Shown: piece after piece, positions 9,526-17,556 of the stretch
Numbering within the stretch: the stretch's first letter is position 1
Layout: each line of letters starts with the position of its first letter
NCBI RefSeq assembly: GCF_017114825.1
Contig: NZ_JADEVO010000020.1
Coordinates: 1-64,000, forward strand
Direction: 5' to 3'
Origin: Pseudomonas gregormendelii
GTDB taxonomy: Bacteria > Pseudomonadota > Gammaproteobacteria > Pseudomonadales > Pseudomonadaceae
DNA length: 64,000 nucleotides
Translations under genes and position numbers: made by a program
Notes under the pieces: generated by a model
Told to the model about the DNA's origin: nothing
The model's input: the letters and a program-made list of their open reading frames with translations, nothing else
Database searches by the model: none

Positions 9526-10701
9526 TCAGGCCGGCTTGAGCCAGCTCTCGGTCAGCGCCCCCCAGTACGCCGCCCCGATCAGCAGGATGTCGTCGTTAAA
9601 GTCATAGGCGGGGTTGTGGACCATCGGCCGCGAAACGCCATTGCCGATGAACAGGTAGGTGCCCGGGCAACGCTGCAGCATCCACGCAAAGTCCTCGCTG
9701 CCCATGAGTTTTGGCGTGCTACCGTCCACCGCATCGGCGCCGACCAGTTCGACGCCCACTTGCCGGGCGAACTCGGTTTCGGCCGCGTGATTGACCAGCA
9801 CCGGGTAGGCCGGACGATGTTCGATGCGCGAAGTGCAACCGAAACTCCGGGCCTGGGCCTCAATGATCGCGCGCACCCGGTCGAGGGTTTGCTCGCGCAC
9901 CTGGGCATTCAACGCGCGCAGGCTGAGGCGCAGGATCGCCTGCTGTGGAATGACATTGGCCGCTTCCCCGGCCTGCAACGCTCCGACTGTGACGACTGCC
10001 GCCTGCTGAGCATCGATGTTGCGTGCAACCACGGTTTGCAGAGCCATGACCACGCTGGCCGCCGCTACCAGCGGATCGACCGCCAGATGCGGCATCGAAC
10101 CGTGACCGCCGACACCTTCAATGATGACCGCAAGCAAATCCTGCGAAGCCATCATCGGGCCTTCGCGAAAGCCCAGGTGACCGGCAGGCAGCCCCGGCAT
10201 GTTGTGCATACCGAACAATGCGTCGCAGGGAAAGCGCTCAAGAAGGCCGTCGGCGAGCATCGCCTCGGCACCACCCTGGCCTTCTTCGGCGGGTTGGAAA
10301 ATGAGGGTCAGGGTACCGTCGAACTGACGGGTTGCCGCCAGGTAACGTGCCGCACCCAGCAGCATGGTGGTATGGCCGTCATGGCCGCAGGCGTGCATGC
10401 AGCCCTGATGTTGACTGCTGTAAGTGGCGCCAGTGTTCTCGATGATCGGCAGCGCGTCCATGTCCGCTCGAATCCCGATTTTTCGCGAACTGTTGCCGTT
10501 ACGCAGGACTCCAACCACGCCGGTCTTGCCGATCCCTGTATGCACTTCATAACCCCACGCCTGCAGGGATCTGGCCACCAGCGCCGAGGTGCGGGTTTCC
10601 TCGAAGCCGAGTTCAGGGTGAGCGTGAATGTCCTGGCGCGTGGCGTGCAGATCGCTGGCCACATCGTTGAGCCAGGCAAGAATGTGCTGATGTCGGTTCA
10701 T
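9526..10701 (-). CDS. M20D family amidohydrolase (hippurate hydrolase-like)
   Basis: 391 residues. The M20D metal-site signature is clear: IRADMDALP, then CMHACGHDGHTTMLLGAARY with Cys105 and His107, then LIFQPAEEGQGGAEAM. Family members hydrolyse N-acyl amino acids (hippurate, N-acetyl or indole-acetyl amino acids). I chose ATG 10701 (MNRHQHILAWLNDVASDLHA) rather than the in-frame ATG at 10989 because family homology begins there and GAGGACAAT lies just upstream. It is the first gene of the leftward unit with the MHS transporter, amidase and IclR regulator. No signal peptide is visible, so it is cytoplasmic. Confidence 0.9.
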   Translation of the reverse strand: MNRHQHILAWLNDVASDLHATRQDIHAHPELGFEETRTSALVARSLQAWGYEVHTGIGKTGVVGVLRNGNSSRKIGIRADMDALPIIENTGATYSSQHQGCMHACGHDGHTTMLLGAARYLAATRQFDGTLTLIFQPAEEGQGGAEAMLADGLLERFPCDALFGMHNMPGLPAGHLGFREGPMMASQDLLAVIIEGVGGHGSMPHLAVDPLVAAASVVMALQTVVARNIDAQQAAVVTVGALQAGEAANVIPQQAILRLSLRALNAQVREQTLDRVRAIIEAQARSFGCTSRIEHRPAYPVLVNHAAETEFARQVGVELVGADAVDGSTPKLMGSEDFAWMLQRCPGTYLFIGNGVSRPMVHNPAYDFNDDILLIGAAYWGALTESWLKPA

Positions 10702-10833
10702 GACGATTGTCCTCTGGCCGGGTTGATTCCCGTTCTTGTTGTTCGCGGTTGTCGGGTGTTGAGCGCGACACATCAAGGCAGGTCGCGCTCCCCACCAGAT
10801 AACCGCGAGCGCGGCGCGAGGACAATCGAATGT

Positions 10834-10852
10834 GGTTCCACTGGGTGGAACC
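10834..10852. promoter_or_regulatory. Perfect 8-3-8 palindrome, candidate IclR operator
   Basis: GGTTCCAC-TGG-GTGGAACC is a perfect inverted repeat with 8-bp arms, 133 bp upstream of the M20D hydrolase start. IclR-family proteins often bind such short palindromes with TGG/CCA cores near the promoters they control, and an IclR gene ends this unit. Binding by that protein is inferred. Confidence 0.55.
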
Positions 10853-10891
10853 TGAAGCAGTTGAGCAGAACAACGCGCAGGTTCGGCGGAC

Positions 10892-11221
10892 TCAGGGCGA
10901 CAGGCGACAACCCTGGTGCTTGCTGATCCATTGCGCGCTGTTACTGCGGCCCATCCCGCTGACGGTGATGCGCTTGCCGACCGGGTCATCGGTAAATCCG
11001 CTAGTGGGCAGCCACTGTTTCACGTAGCTGTGGCAATACTCGGCGGGGCTGTTCATCACGTATCGGCATGAACAATATTCCTTGGCGGTGTAGGCGCTGA
11101 TGATGTCCGCAAACGCCCAAAGCGCCACCCGCTCCCGCCAGATCCAGCCAAGCAACGCTGCCAGCACAATCAGTCCCAGGATGCTCAACGGCCGGCGACG
11201 TACAAGACTGCGGCGGGTCAT
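10892..11221 (-). CDS. Small membrane-anchored Cys-containing protein, function unknown
   Basis: 109 residues: an Arg-rich N-terminus (MTRRSLVRRRP), one membrane segment (about 13-28), then a soluble part with four cysteines in the first half (EYCSCRYVMNSPAEYC) and one near the C-terminus (GCRLSP). The topology suggests a periplasmic or exported domain in which the cysteines could form disulfides. Its ATG overlaps the stop of the upstream serine hydrolase by 4 bp, so it is translated from the same message. I do not recognise a named family. The tight coupling suggests a partner of the hydrolase. Confidence 0.8.
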   Translation of the reverse strand: MTRRSLVRRRPLSILGLIVLAALLGWIWRERVALWAFADIISAYTAKEYCSCRYVMNSPAEYCHSYVKQWLPTSGFTDDPVGKRITVSGMGRSNSAQWISKHQGCRLSP

Positions 11222-12312
11222 GGTTGCACCCGCCCGGCGACTGCCTGGCGCACGAGCCTGAGCAATGTGTTGTGGCTATAGCTGCCATCGCGATCATCAC
11301 CGTAGCGCACGATAACCAGGTTCTCGCTGGGGATCACGTACAGAGCCTGCCCCCAATGCCCGAGTGCCGCGAAGGTATCGGCGGGCGCATCGGGCCAGGG
11401 CTGGGCTGCGCCGTTGGCAGCGCGGTTAAGCCACCAATGTCCGCCCGGCACCGTAGCATCCTGGTGGGCCTTGTACCCCGTGAAGGGCTCGCGATTGAAG
11501 GCGACCCAGTCCTTGGGCAGCAATTGTCGTTCGCCCCAGCGCCCGTCGCGCGCCATCAGCAAACCAATGCGTGCCAGATCGCGGGCGGTGAGATAGGCAT
11601 AGGAGGACGCGACGAAAGTGCCACTGGCGTCGGCCTCCCAGGTCGCGTCGCGGATGCCCAGCGGCTCGAACAAGGCGTTCCATGGGTAATCCGCATAACG
11701 CGTCGGCCCAACAATGGCTTTCAACGCGGCGGACAGCAGGTTGCTGTCGCCACTGGAATAGCGAAACACCTGGCCGGGCTCGGCGTAAGCGTCATGGGAG
11801 GCAGTGAACGCAGCCATGTTTGAATGACCGCGGGTATACAGCATCGCCACCACTGAGGACTTCAGCGGGGCGTACTCGTAGTCTTCCTGCCAGTCCAGGC
11901 CGGAGGCCCAGTGCAGCAGGTCAGCCATGCTGATGGCCGGATGCTTTCCCAGCGCCGGATAGAACTTCAGCACCGGGTCCGAAAGCTTGAACAGGCCTTC
12001 GCCATAGGCCACGCCGAGGACCGCGGCCATGAGGCTCTTGCTGATCGACCAGGTCAGGTGCGGCGTGTCGGCAGTGGTCGGTGCGCAGTAGCGTTCGTAA
12101 AGCAATTGGCCGTCGCGGATCACCAGCAAGGCATCGGTACGTATACCTGCCCGGGTGCTGTCATTACGGGGCGCGAATGCATAGGCCTCCAGGGCTTGCA
12201 GCGTTGGCCCGCTCAGGCTCGGGCCGCTGGACCACTGCTCCCCGGGCCAGGTTTCGGCACGGGCGCAGACACTGAGCACCACCAGGAAACACAGGGACAA
12301 ACCTTTGGACAT
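11218..12312 (-). CDS. Serine hydrolase of the beta-lactamase/6-aminohexanoate-dimer hydrolase type
   Basis: 364 residues with a signal peptide (about 1-19, ending CARAE), then a class C beta-lactamase/transpeptidase-like fold. The SxxK motif is SISK, with nucleophile Ser89 and Lys92, and the second motif is YSSGDSN. This arrangement matches NylB-type hydrolases and esterases (EstB) more than true beta-lactamases. The export signal implies a periplasmic enzyme. Its substrate, such as an ester, amide or peptide, is not predictable. It overlaps the small membrane protein gene downstream by 4 bp. Confidence 0.88.
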   Translation of the reverse strand: MSKGLSLCFLVVLSVCARAETWPGEQWSSGPSLSGPTLQALEAYAFAPRNDSTRAGIRTDALLVIRDGQLLYERYCAPTTADTPHLTWSISKSLMAAVLGVAYGEGLFKLSDPVLKFYPALGKHPAISMADLLHWASGLDWQEDYEYAPLKSSVVAMLYTRGHSNMAAFTASHDAYAEPGQVFRYSSGDSNLLSAALKAIVGPTRYADYPWNALFEPLGIRDATWEADASGTFVASSYAYLTARDLARIGLLMARDGRWGERQLLPKDWVAFNREPFTGYKAHQDATVPGGHWWLNRAANGAAQPWPDAPADTFAALGHWGQALYVIPSENLVIVRYGDDRDGSYSHNTLLRLVRQAVAGRVQP

Positions 12313-12392
12313 GGAGGTGGCTCGGGAGGTTGAACCTGTTGAGCCTAGTTGAAGCTAATTACAGTTTTAAGTTGGGTGTGGACCTTGGAGAC

Positions 12393-12558
12393 GCCATCGC
12401 GGGCAAGCCTTGCTCACACAGGTCAGCGGCCACACCGCTGACTGGTCTGCCCCAAAATGTTAGACATCAATCATCACTTTTGGGGTGCAGACCATCGCGC
12501 AGGAATCGCGTGTGCACTGCAAATCCCTGTGGGAGCAAGGCTTGCCCGCGATGGGGCC
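12393..12558. repeat. Inverted REP pair enclosing other inverted repeats
   Basis: A degenerate REP copy (12393-12422, GCCATCGCGGGCAAGCCTTG) and an inverted better copy (12526-12558) sit between the convergent-side ends of two leftward genes. Between them lie a perfect hairpin, GTCAGCGG (12422-12429) with CCGCTGAC (12435-12442), and the IS-like inverted repeat listed separately. Confidence 0.8.
12444..12493. mobile_element. Short inverted repeat resembling IS3-family ends (remnant)
   Basis: GGTCTGCCCCAAAA (12444-12457) is matched by TTTTGGGGTGCAGACC (12478-12493) in inverted orientation with a 2-bp indel, and the left arm continues TGTTAGAC. Ends with CCCCAAAA followed by GTTAGAC occur in IS3-family elements, so this 50-bp piece may be what is left of an insertion or a solo end pair. 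No transposase sequence remains, so this is tentative. Confidence 0.35.
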
Positions 12559-12575
12559 ATTCAATCCAGCGCAGA

Positions 12576-13448
12576 TCACGCCAATGCCTTGGCCAACCGC
12601 TTGCCCCGCGCCACCGCTGCCAGATCCATCACCGCCTGATCGCGCTGCCACATCGCCGCCCAGTGCGGCGGCCCATCCGCCAGCGCCAGGCCAATCTCGA
12701 CCTTGAGCCCGTCGAACTGGGCGAACAAACCGCCCAGCAACACATGCCCTGCCGGATTGTTCGGCGCCTGACGGCTGACTTCCGCACATCCGGCGAGCAA
12801 CGCCAGCAATCGCAGCTGCAGGGACTGCGGCCAGGCACTGTCCTGCCCTATGCCGTAAAGCCAGGCGGTCACTGCGCTCAGCACATAGATATCTTCCAGG
12901 GTGCGGAACGGTTTGACGTAGGCGTCCCAACCGTCCCCGGCCAGCAATTCGCATTGGGCGTTCTCCAGAACCAGCCGACAGTGGCTGATATCCGGCATCA
13001 ACGGGATCGACGGCAGGTGCTCCAGGCTTACCCCGGGCTCGCCCGGATACACCACCGCCAGGCTCAGGCGAGGCGCTTCGCCGGGCTGCTCGCTGCGAGC
13101 GGCGACCAGCAGCCAGTCGGCAGCATTGCCCGCGGTGACGAAATCCTTGCGGCCGCTCAGGCGTAAATCGCCCAGGCGAGTCTGCATGTCCGCCACCCGC
13201 AGGCTGCGCTGCTCGGTCGCACACATGGCGCCCAGGCTCAGCGGCGCGCTTGGCCAGAGCATGCGTAACGCAGCCTGATACCCCACCAGAAATGCCAGCC
13301 CCGGCGTCGCCATCAATCGCCCGCCCGCCACTGCCAGCTCGAAGGGCGTGACACTCCCCAGTTGCTGCAAAAGATTGGCAAAGCCTTCCGCCAGGTCCGC
13401 ACTGGCCGGCACTCGATCACAACGTTTCAACAGGTTCTGCCAAGGCAT
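12576..13448 (-). CDS. Divergent, shortened acyl-CoA dehydrogenase-like protein
   Basis: 290 residues, shorter than the usual 380. Parts of the acyl-CoA dehydrogenase fold can be followed: an N-terminal helical part, a central strand region (LRLSGRKDFVTAGNAADWLLVAAR) that corresponds to the FAD/acyl-binding beta domain, and a C-terminal helical bundle (TAWLYGIGQDSAW, AGHVLLGGLFAQFDGLKVEIG). The canonical catalytic Glu region is not evident, so activity is uncertain. I chose ATG 13448 because GAGGAGT lies 7-8 bp upstream; an in-frame ATG at 13472 has no such site. It is divergent from olsB, 154 bp away, which suggests a link with lipid metabolism. Confidence 0.72.
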   Translation of the reverse strand: MPWQNLLKRCDRVPASADLAEGFANLLQQLGSVTPFELAVAGGRLMATPGLAFLVGYQAALRMLWPSAPLSLGAMCATEQRSLRVADMQTRLGDLRLSGRKDFVTAGNAADWLLVAARSEQPGEAPRLSLAVVYPGEPGVSLEHLPSIPLMPDISHCRLVLENAQCELLAGDGWDAYVKPFRTLEDIYVLSAVTAWLYGIGQDSAWPQSLQLRLLALLAGCAEVSRQAPNNPAGHVLLGGLFAQFDGLKVEIGLALADGPPHWAAMWQRDQAVMDLAAVARGKRLAKALA

Positions 13449-13602
13449 TGAAGACTCCTCAAGGGCTGTCATACAAGCATCACCAAAGCTTCATGGCGAT
13501 GACACCGGGGCTACATAGCCTGACTTTGCACAACACGGCTGCATAAAGAAAGTCGATCGACTGCCACCCAAGACGGGTGACCAGCCCGCACGGAGATTCG
13601 CC

Positions 13603-14358
13603 ATGACCCAGATCGCCCACATCCGCGACACCGGCAATGAACGTCGCCTGCAAGCCGAACGCCTGGTAGGTGCCGACGCGCTGCAGGAAGCCCAGGCTCT
13701 GCGCTTCAACGTGTTCAGCGGCGAATTCAACGCCAAGCTGAAAGGCGCGGAGTGGGGTCTGGACATGGATGACTACGACGTTCACTGCGCCCACATCGGG
13801 GTGCGCGACCTGAACACCGGCCGCCTGGTGGCGACTACCCGCTTGCTTGACCACCAGGCCGCGAGCAGCCTGGGCAGGTTCTACAGCGAAGAAGAGTTCA
13901 GCCTGCATGGCCTGGTCCACTTGCAGGGCCCGATTCTGGAAATCGGGCGCACCTGCGTCGATCCCGCCTATCGCAACGGCGGCACCATCGCCGTGCTCTG
14001 GGGTGAGCTGGCCGAAGTGTTGAACCAGGGCGGCTATAGCTACCTGATGGGCTGTGCCAGCATCCCGATGCAGGATGGCGGAATCCAGGCCCATGCGATC
14101 ATGCAGCGCCTGCGCGAGCGCTACCTGTGCACCGAACACCTGCGTGCCGAGCCGAAAAAGCCGCTGCCGGCGCTGGCCATTCCCTCCAACGTCATCGCCG
14201 AAATGCCACCGCTGCTCAAGGCGTACATGCGCCTGGGCGCGAAGATTTGCGGCGAGCCCTGCTGGGATGAAGATTTCCAGGTGGCCGACGTATTTATCCT
14301 GCTCAAGCGCGATGAACTCTGCCCGCGTTACGCCAAGCACTTCAAGGCGGCCATGTGA
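13603..14358 (+). CDS. olsB: Ornithine lipid N-acyltransferase OlsB
   Basis: 251-residue GNAT-type acyltransferase that transfers a 3-hydroxyacyl group from acyl-ACP to the alpha-amino group of ornithine, the first step of ornithine-lipid synthesis. Recognisable stretches are [51 protein letters not shown] and [14 protein letters not shown]. The stop overlaps the olsA start (TGATG), giving a coupled olsB-olsA operon as in other pseudomonads, where it responds to phosphate starvation. A TGTCAT half-site at 13467-13472 and an inverted one at 13499-13504 lie upstream but do not make a full Pho box. Confidence 0.93.
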   Translation: MTQIAHIRDTGNERRLQAERLVGADALQEAQALRFNVFSGEFNAKLKGAEWGLDMDDYDVHCAHIGVRDLNTGRLVATTRLLDHQAASSLGRFYSEEEFSLHGLVHLQGPILEIGRTCVDPAYRNGGTIAVLWGELAEVLNQGGYSYLMGCASIPMQDGGIQAHAIMQRLRERYLCTEHLRAEPKKPLPALAIPSNVIAEMPPLLKAYMRLGAKICGEPCWDEDFQVADVFILLKRDELCPRYAKHFKAAM

Positions 14359-15149
14359 TGAGCCGGTTGAGGGTGTACGCACGAATCGCACGAGTGCTGG
14401 TGGTGGTAACGCTGGGGTTGAGCATGGCTGGCGTGTTCGGGTTGTTCGAGCGCCTGGGCATCGCGCACTCCATGGCGCGCCGCCAGCGCTGGTCGCGTTT
14501 CTTCATGGCGCGCCTGGCCAATGCCCTGCCCTTTCGTGTGACCGTCCACGGCGAACTGCCGCAGCAACCGATGCTCTGGGTCAGCAATCACGTGTCCTGG
14601 ACAGACATTCCGCTGCTGGGCATGCTCACCCCGCTGTCGTTCCTGTCCAAGGCCGAGGTGCGCACCTGGCCGGTGGCGGGCTGGCTGGCGGCCAAGGCCG
14701 GCAGCCTGTTCATTCGTCGTGGTTCGGGCGACAGCCAGTTGATCCGCAAGCAAATGGCCCGTCATCTGCAGCAGGCCCATCCCCTGTTGATGTTCCCGGA
14801 AGGCACCACCACCGATGGCCGCTCGCTGCGCACCTTCCATGGTCGCCTGCTATCCGCGGCGATTGATTCCCAGGTGAAGCTGCAACCGGTGGCGATTCGT
14901 TATCTGCGCGGGGGTGAGCTGGATTCGCTGGCGCCTTTTATTGGCGACGATGACTTGCTGTCGCACCTGATGCGCCTGTTCGGCGATGAGCGCGGTGATG
15001 TGGAAATTCATCTGCTCAAGCCAATCGCTTGTGAAGGCCGGGAACGCGCGGCGCTGGCGTTCGATGCGCAGCAGGCGGTGCAGAAGGCATTGTTTGGGGC
15101 GATTCCGGAACAGCAGCAAAGGCCGATGCGCCCTGCTATAGCTGCCTGA
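14358..15149 (+). CDS. olsA: Lyso-ornithine lipid O-acyltransferase OlsA
   Basis: 263-residue 1-acyl-glycerol-3-phosphate acyltransferase-family protein that adds the second fatty acid to lyso-ornithine lipid at the inner membrane. It has one or two N-terminal hydrophobic segments (VLVVVTLGLSMAGVFGLF), the HX4D catalytic motif NHVSWTD (His78, Asp83) and PEGTTTDG. The ATG at 14358 overlaps the olsB stop by one base (TGATG); a GTG at 14355 is a possible alternative start one codon upstream. A REP pair follows. Confidence 0.92.
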   Translation: MSRLRVYARIARVLVVVTLGLSMAGVFGLFERLGIAHSMARRQRWSRFFMARLANALPFRVTVHGELPQQPMLWVSNHVSWTDIPLLGMLTPLSFLSKAEVRTWPVAGWLAAKAGSLFIRRGSGDSQLIRKQMARHLQQAHPLLMFPEGTTTDGRSLRTFHGRLLSAAIDSQVKLQPVAIRYLRGGELDSLAPFIGDDDLLSHLMRLFGDERGDVEIHLLKPIACEGRERAALAFDAQQAVQKALFGAIPEQQQRPMRPAIAA

Positions 15150-15176
15150 CACCATTCCCCGAAAACAACAAATCTC

Positions 15177-15271
15177 CTGTGGGAGCGAGCCTGCTCGCGA
15201 TAGCGGTGTATCAGTCGACAACTCTGTTGGCTGACAGACCGCAATCGCGAGCAGGCTCGCTCCCGCAGGAT
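15177..15271. repeat. REP pair, GCGAGCCTGCTCGC family
   Basis: Two inverted copies of TGGGAGCGAGCCTGCTCGCG between the convergent genes olsA and acpH. This is a second REP family, differing in its core from the GCGGGCTTGCCCGC type; it recurs at 59992-60085. Confidence 0.88.
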
Positions 15272-15282
15272 CTCCCCCAGGT

Positions 15283-15861
15283 CTATTTTGCTGGATGGTT
15301 CTGCACAAAGAGCTGAAGCTGAGGGTAGAACAACCGGAAATCCTCGCTCAGCGGCTCATACAGCACCCGCAACTCCTGCATCGCCCCGGCCAGTTCCTCC
15401 GGCCGGGTCAGCCGCCGCGAAATCCCGCGCAGCACCTGCTCCAGCACATCGAACTGGCGATAAGACCCCAACCAGTCATTGGCCATCATGTGCGGCGCAA
15501 TCCTCGCCAGGCGTTCCGGCAGTTGCCGCTCACAGGCCAGCACCCGGTACACATCCGAAGTGAACCGTTCCAGCGGCTGCTCGGCATACAGGCCCCAGTC
15601 CCGCGCCAGGCAGTGATCGAAAAACACATCGAGGACGATCCCGGCGTAACGCCGGCGAGTCAGGGAAAAACGCGACAACGATACATCGACCAACGGATGC
15701 CGGTCGGTAAATACGTCAATGCTGCGATGCAGCTGGATGGCCGCCTCGACCTCCGGATCAAATTGCCCCTGCAGCCGCCCTTTGACGAAATCGCCATACA
15801 GGCTGCCGAGCAATTGACCGGGGCGCTGCCCACCAAGGTGCAGATGTGCGAGATAATTCAT
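15283..15861 (-). CDS. acpH: ACP phosphodiesterase
   Basis: 192 residues of the AcpH (acyl carrier protein phosphodiesterase) family, which removes the 4'-phosphopantetheine arm from holo-ACP. The N-terminus MNYLAHLHLGGQRPGQLLGSLYGDFVKG carries the conserved His and Asp residues (LAHLHL, GDFVKG), followed by IQLHRSIDVFTDRHP and VLDVFFDHCLARDW, all typical of the family. It is convergent with olsA, with a REP pair between. No partner gene is attached. Confidence 0.92.
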   Translation of the reverse strand: MNYLAHLHLGGQRPGQLLGSLYGDFVKGRLQGQFDPEVEAAIQLHRSIDVFTDRHPLVDVSLSRFSLTRRRYAGIVLDVFFDHCLARDWGLYAEQPLERFTSDVYRVLACERQLPERLARIAPHMMANDWLGSYRQFDVLEQVLRGISRRLTRPEELAGAMQELRVLYEPLSEDFRLFYPQLQLFVQNHPAK

Positions 15862-15904
15862 GTCGCCAGCTTAGCACTGCGCACCCGAATCGTTACAGCC
15901 AACG

Positions 15905-16011
15905 TATCGTTATAACTCGATATAGCGAATTATGTGGTCGTGAGACCAAAATCATATTTGTGTATCGCGAAATAGCGATTTAAAGTTCGCATCATCGCGA
16001 TATAGCGTTTT
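15905..16011 (+). promoter_or_regulatory. Repeated TATAGCG motifs in arsR promoter, probable ArsR operators
   Basis: An AT-rich stretch ahead of the ArsR gene holds TCGATATAGCGAATTA (15917-15932), TCGCGAAATAGCGATTTA (15965-15982) and TCGCGATATAGCGTTTTA (15995-16012). The first is also the right half of an inverted repeat, TCGTTATA (15907-15914) with TATAGCGA (15921-15928). TGGTC-GTGA-GACCA (15935-15948) is a further hairpin. A possible promoter is TTTAAA (15978-15983), 17 bp, TATAGC (16001-16006), so the last two copies would cover it. Autoregulation by ArsR is inferred. Confidence 0.6.
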
Positions 16012-16031
16012 ACTCATCACGAGCCCATACC

Positions 16032-16334
16032 ATGCCTATTAATCTCGACGAAATAATAAAAGCCCTGGCACACCCAGTCCGGCGAGAAATCCTGCACTGG
16101 TTGAAAGACCCGACCCTCGAATTCCCCGACCAGACCCACAGCAACGAGCACGGAGTCTGCGCCGGACAAATCGATCAACGCTGTGGCCTGTCGCAATCCA
16201 CAGTCTCCGCGCACCTGGCCACCCTGCAACGCGCCGGCCTGATCAGCAGCCGCAAAGTTGGTCAATGGCACTTTTTCAAACGCAACGAGGAAACCATCCA
16301 GGAATTCCTCAGCACCTTCAGTAAAGAGCTCTGA
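16032..16334 (+). CDS. ArsR/SmtB-type winged-helix regulator
   Basis: 100 residues with the ArsR winged helix (ALAHPVRREILHWLKDP; LSQSTVSAHLATLQRAGLISSRKVGQWHFFKRNE). The ELCVCDL metal-binding motif of SmtB/ArsR is absent. There are two cysteines, Cys43 and Cys51 (GVCAGQIDQRCGLSQ), just before and at the start of the recognition-helix region, so a thiol-based signal is possible but unproven. It is the first gene of a rightward group, 33 bp before a DHA1 exporter and then xenB, and probably represses this unit through the upstream repeats. Confidence 0.9.
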   Translation: MPINLDEIIKALAHPVRREILHWLKDPTLEFPDQTHSNEHGVCAGQIDQRCGLSQSTVSAHLATLQRAGLISSRKVGQWHFFKRNEETIQEFLSTFSKEL

Positions 16335-16367
16335 CCCTTTCAGTCAGCCAGCCCACAAGGAATCAAC

Positions 16368-17534
16368 ATGCCCCTCTCGCTCCTCATCCTGGCCTTGAGC
16401 GCCTTCGCCATCGGTACCACCGAGTTCGTCATCATGGGCCTGTTGCCCGATGTGGCGGCCGACCTCGGCGTGTCGATTCCTGGCGCGGGCTGGTTGGTGA
16501 CCGGTTACGCACTGGGCGTGGCCATCGGTGCGCCGTTCATGGCACTGGCCACCGCCAAACTGCCGCGCAAGGCCGCCCTGGTAGCGTTGATGGGCATTTT
16601 CATCATCGGCAATCTGCTTTGCGCGCTGGCCAGTGACTACAACGTGCTGATGTTCGCCCGTGTCGTGACGGCGCTTTGCCACGGCGCCTTCTTCGGCATC
16701 GGCTCGGTGGTGGCGGCAGGCCTGGTTCCGGCTAACAAGCGCGCATCCGCCGTGGCCCTGATGTTCACCGGCCTGACCTTGGCCAACGTCCTCGGCGTGC
16801 CACTGGGCACCGCCCTCGGCCAGGAAGCCGGCTGGCGCTCGACCTTCTGGGCAGTAACCGTCATTGGCGTGATTGCGCTGATCGGCCTGATTCGGTTCCT
16901 GCCCGCCAAGCGGGATGAAGAGAAACTCGACATGCGCGCCGAATTGCGGGCACTCAAGGGCGCCGGCATCTGGTTGTCCCTGAGCATGACCGCGCTGTTC
17001 GCCGCCTCGATGTTCACCTTGTTCACCTATGTCGCGCCGCTGCTCGGCGACGTTACCGGGGTCTCGCCCAAGGGCGTTACCTGGACCCTGCTGTTGATTG
17101 GCCTGGGCCTGACCGTGGGCAACATCATCGGCGGCAAGCTGGCGGACAAGCGACTGGCAGCGACCCTGACTGGCGTTTTCATCTCGATGGCCGTGGTCTC
17201 CACCGTATTGACCTGGACCAGCGGGGCGCTGATCCCGACCGAAATCACCCTGTTCCTCTGGGCCACCGCATCGTTCGCCGCCGTCCCGGCGTTGCAGATC
17301 AACGTGGTGACCTTCGGCAAGGCGGCACCGAACCTGGTGTCGACCCTGAACATCGGCGCATTCAACGTCGGCAACGCACTGGGCGCCTGGGTCGGCGGCA
17401 GCGTTATCGCCCACGGCTTCGGCCTGACCCGCGTGCCATTGGCGGCCGCTGCCCTGGCAGTCCTCGCCCTGCTGGTGACGCTGATTACTTTCCGCCAGAG
17501 CGGCAATGCCGAACTGGCCCCTGCTACCCATTGA
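16368..17534 (+). CDS. DHA1-family MFS efflux transporter
   Basis: 388 residues, 12 predicted helices, of the AraJ/YdhP-like drug:H+ antiporter-1 family. Typical regions are IGTTEFVIMGLLPDVAADLGVS in helix 1, ARVVTALCHGAFFGIGSVVAA in helix 4 and FTGLTLANVLGVPLGTALGQ in helix 5 (antiporter motif C). It sits in the inner membrane and exports an unknown small molecule. It is 33 bp after the ArsR gene and 22 bp before xenB, so the three are probably one operon for handling a reactive or toxic compound. Confidence 0.9.
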   Translation: MPLSLLILALSAFAIGTTEFVIMGLLPDVAADLGVSIPGAGWLVTGYALGVAIGAPFMALATAKLPRKAALVALMGIFIIGNLLCALASDYNVLMFARVVTALCHGAFFGIGSVVAAGLVPANKRASAVALMFTGLTLANVLGVPLGTALGQEAGWRSTFWAVTVIGVIALIGLIRFLPAKRDEEKLDMRAELRALKGAGIWLSLSMTALFAASMFTLFTYVAPLLGDVTGVSPKGVTWTLLLIGLGLTVGNIIGGKLADKRLAATLTGVFISMAVVSTVLTWTSGALIPTEITLFLWATASFAAVPALQINVVTFGKAAPNLVSTLNIGAFNVGNALGAWVGGSVIAHGFGLTRVPLAAAALAVLALLVTLITFRQSGNAELAPATH

Positions 17535-17556
17535 TCTGCCACGAGGTTTGTATTTC

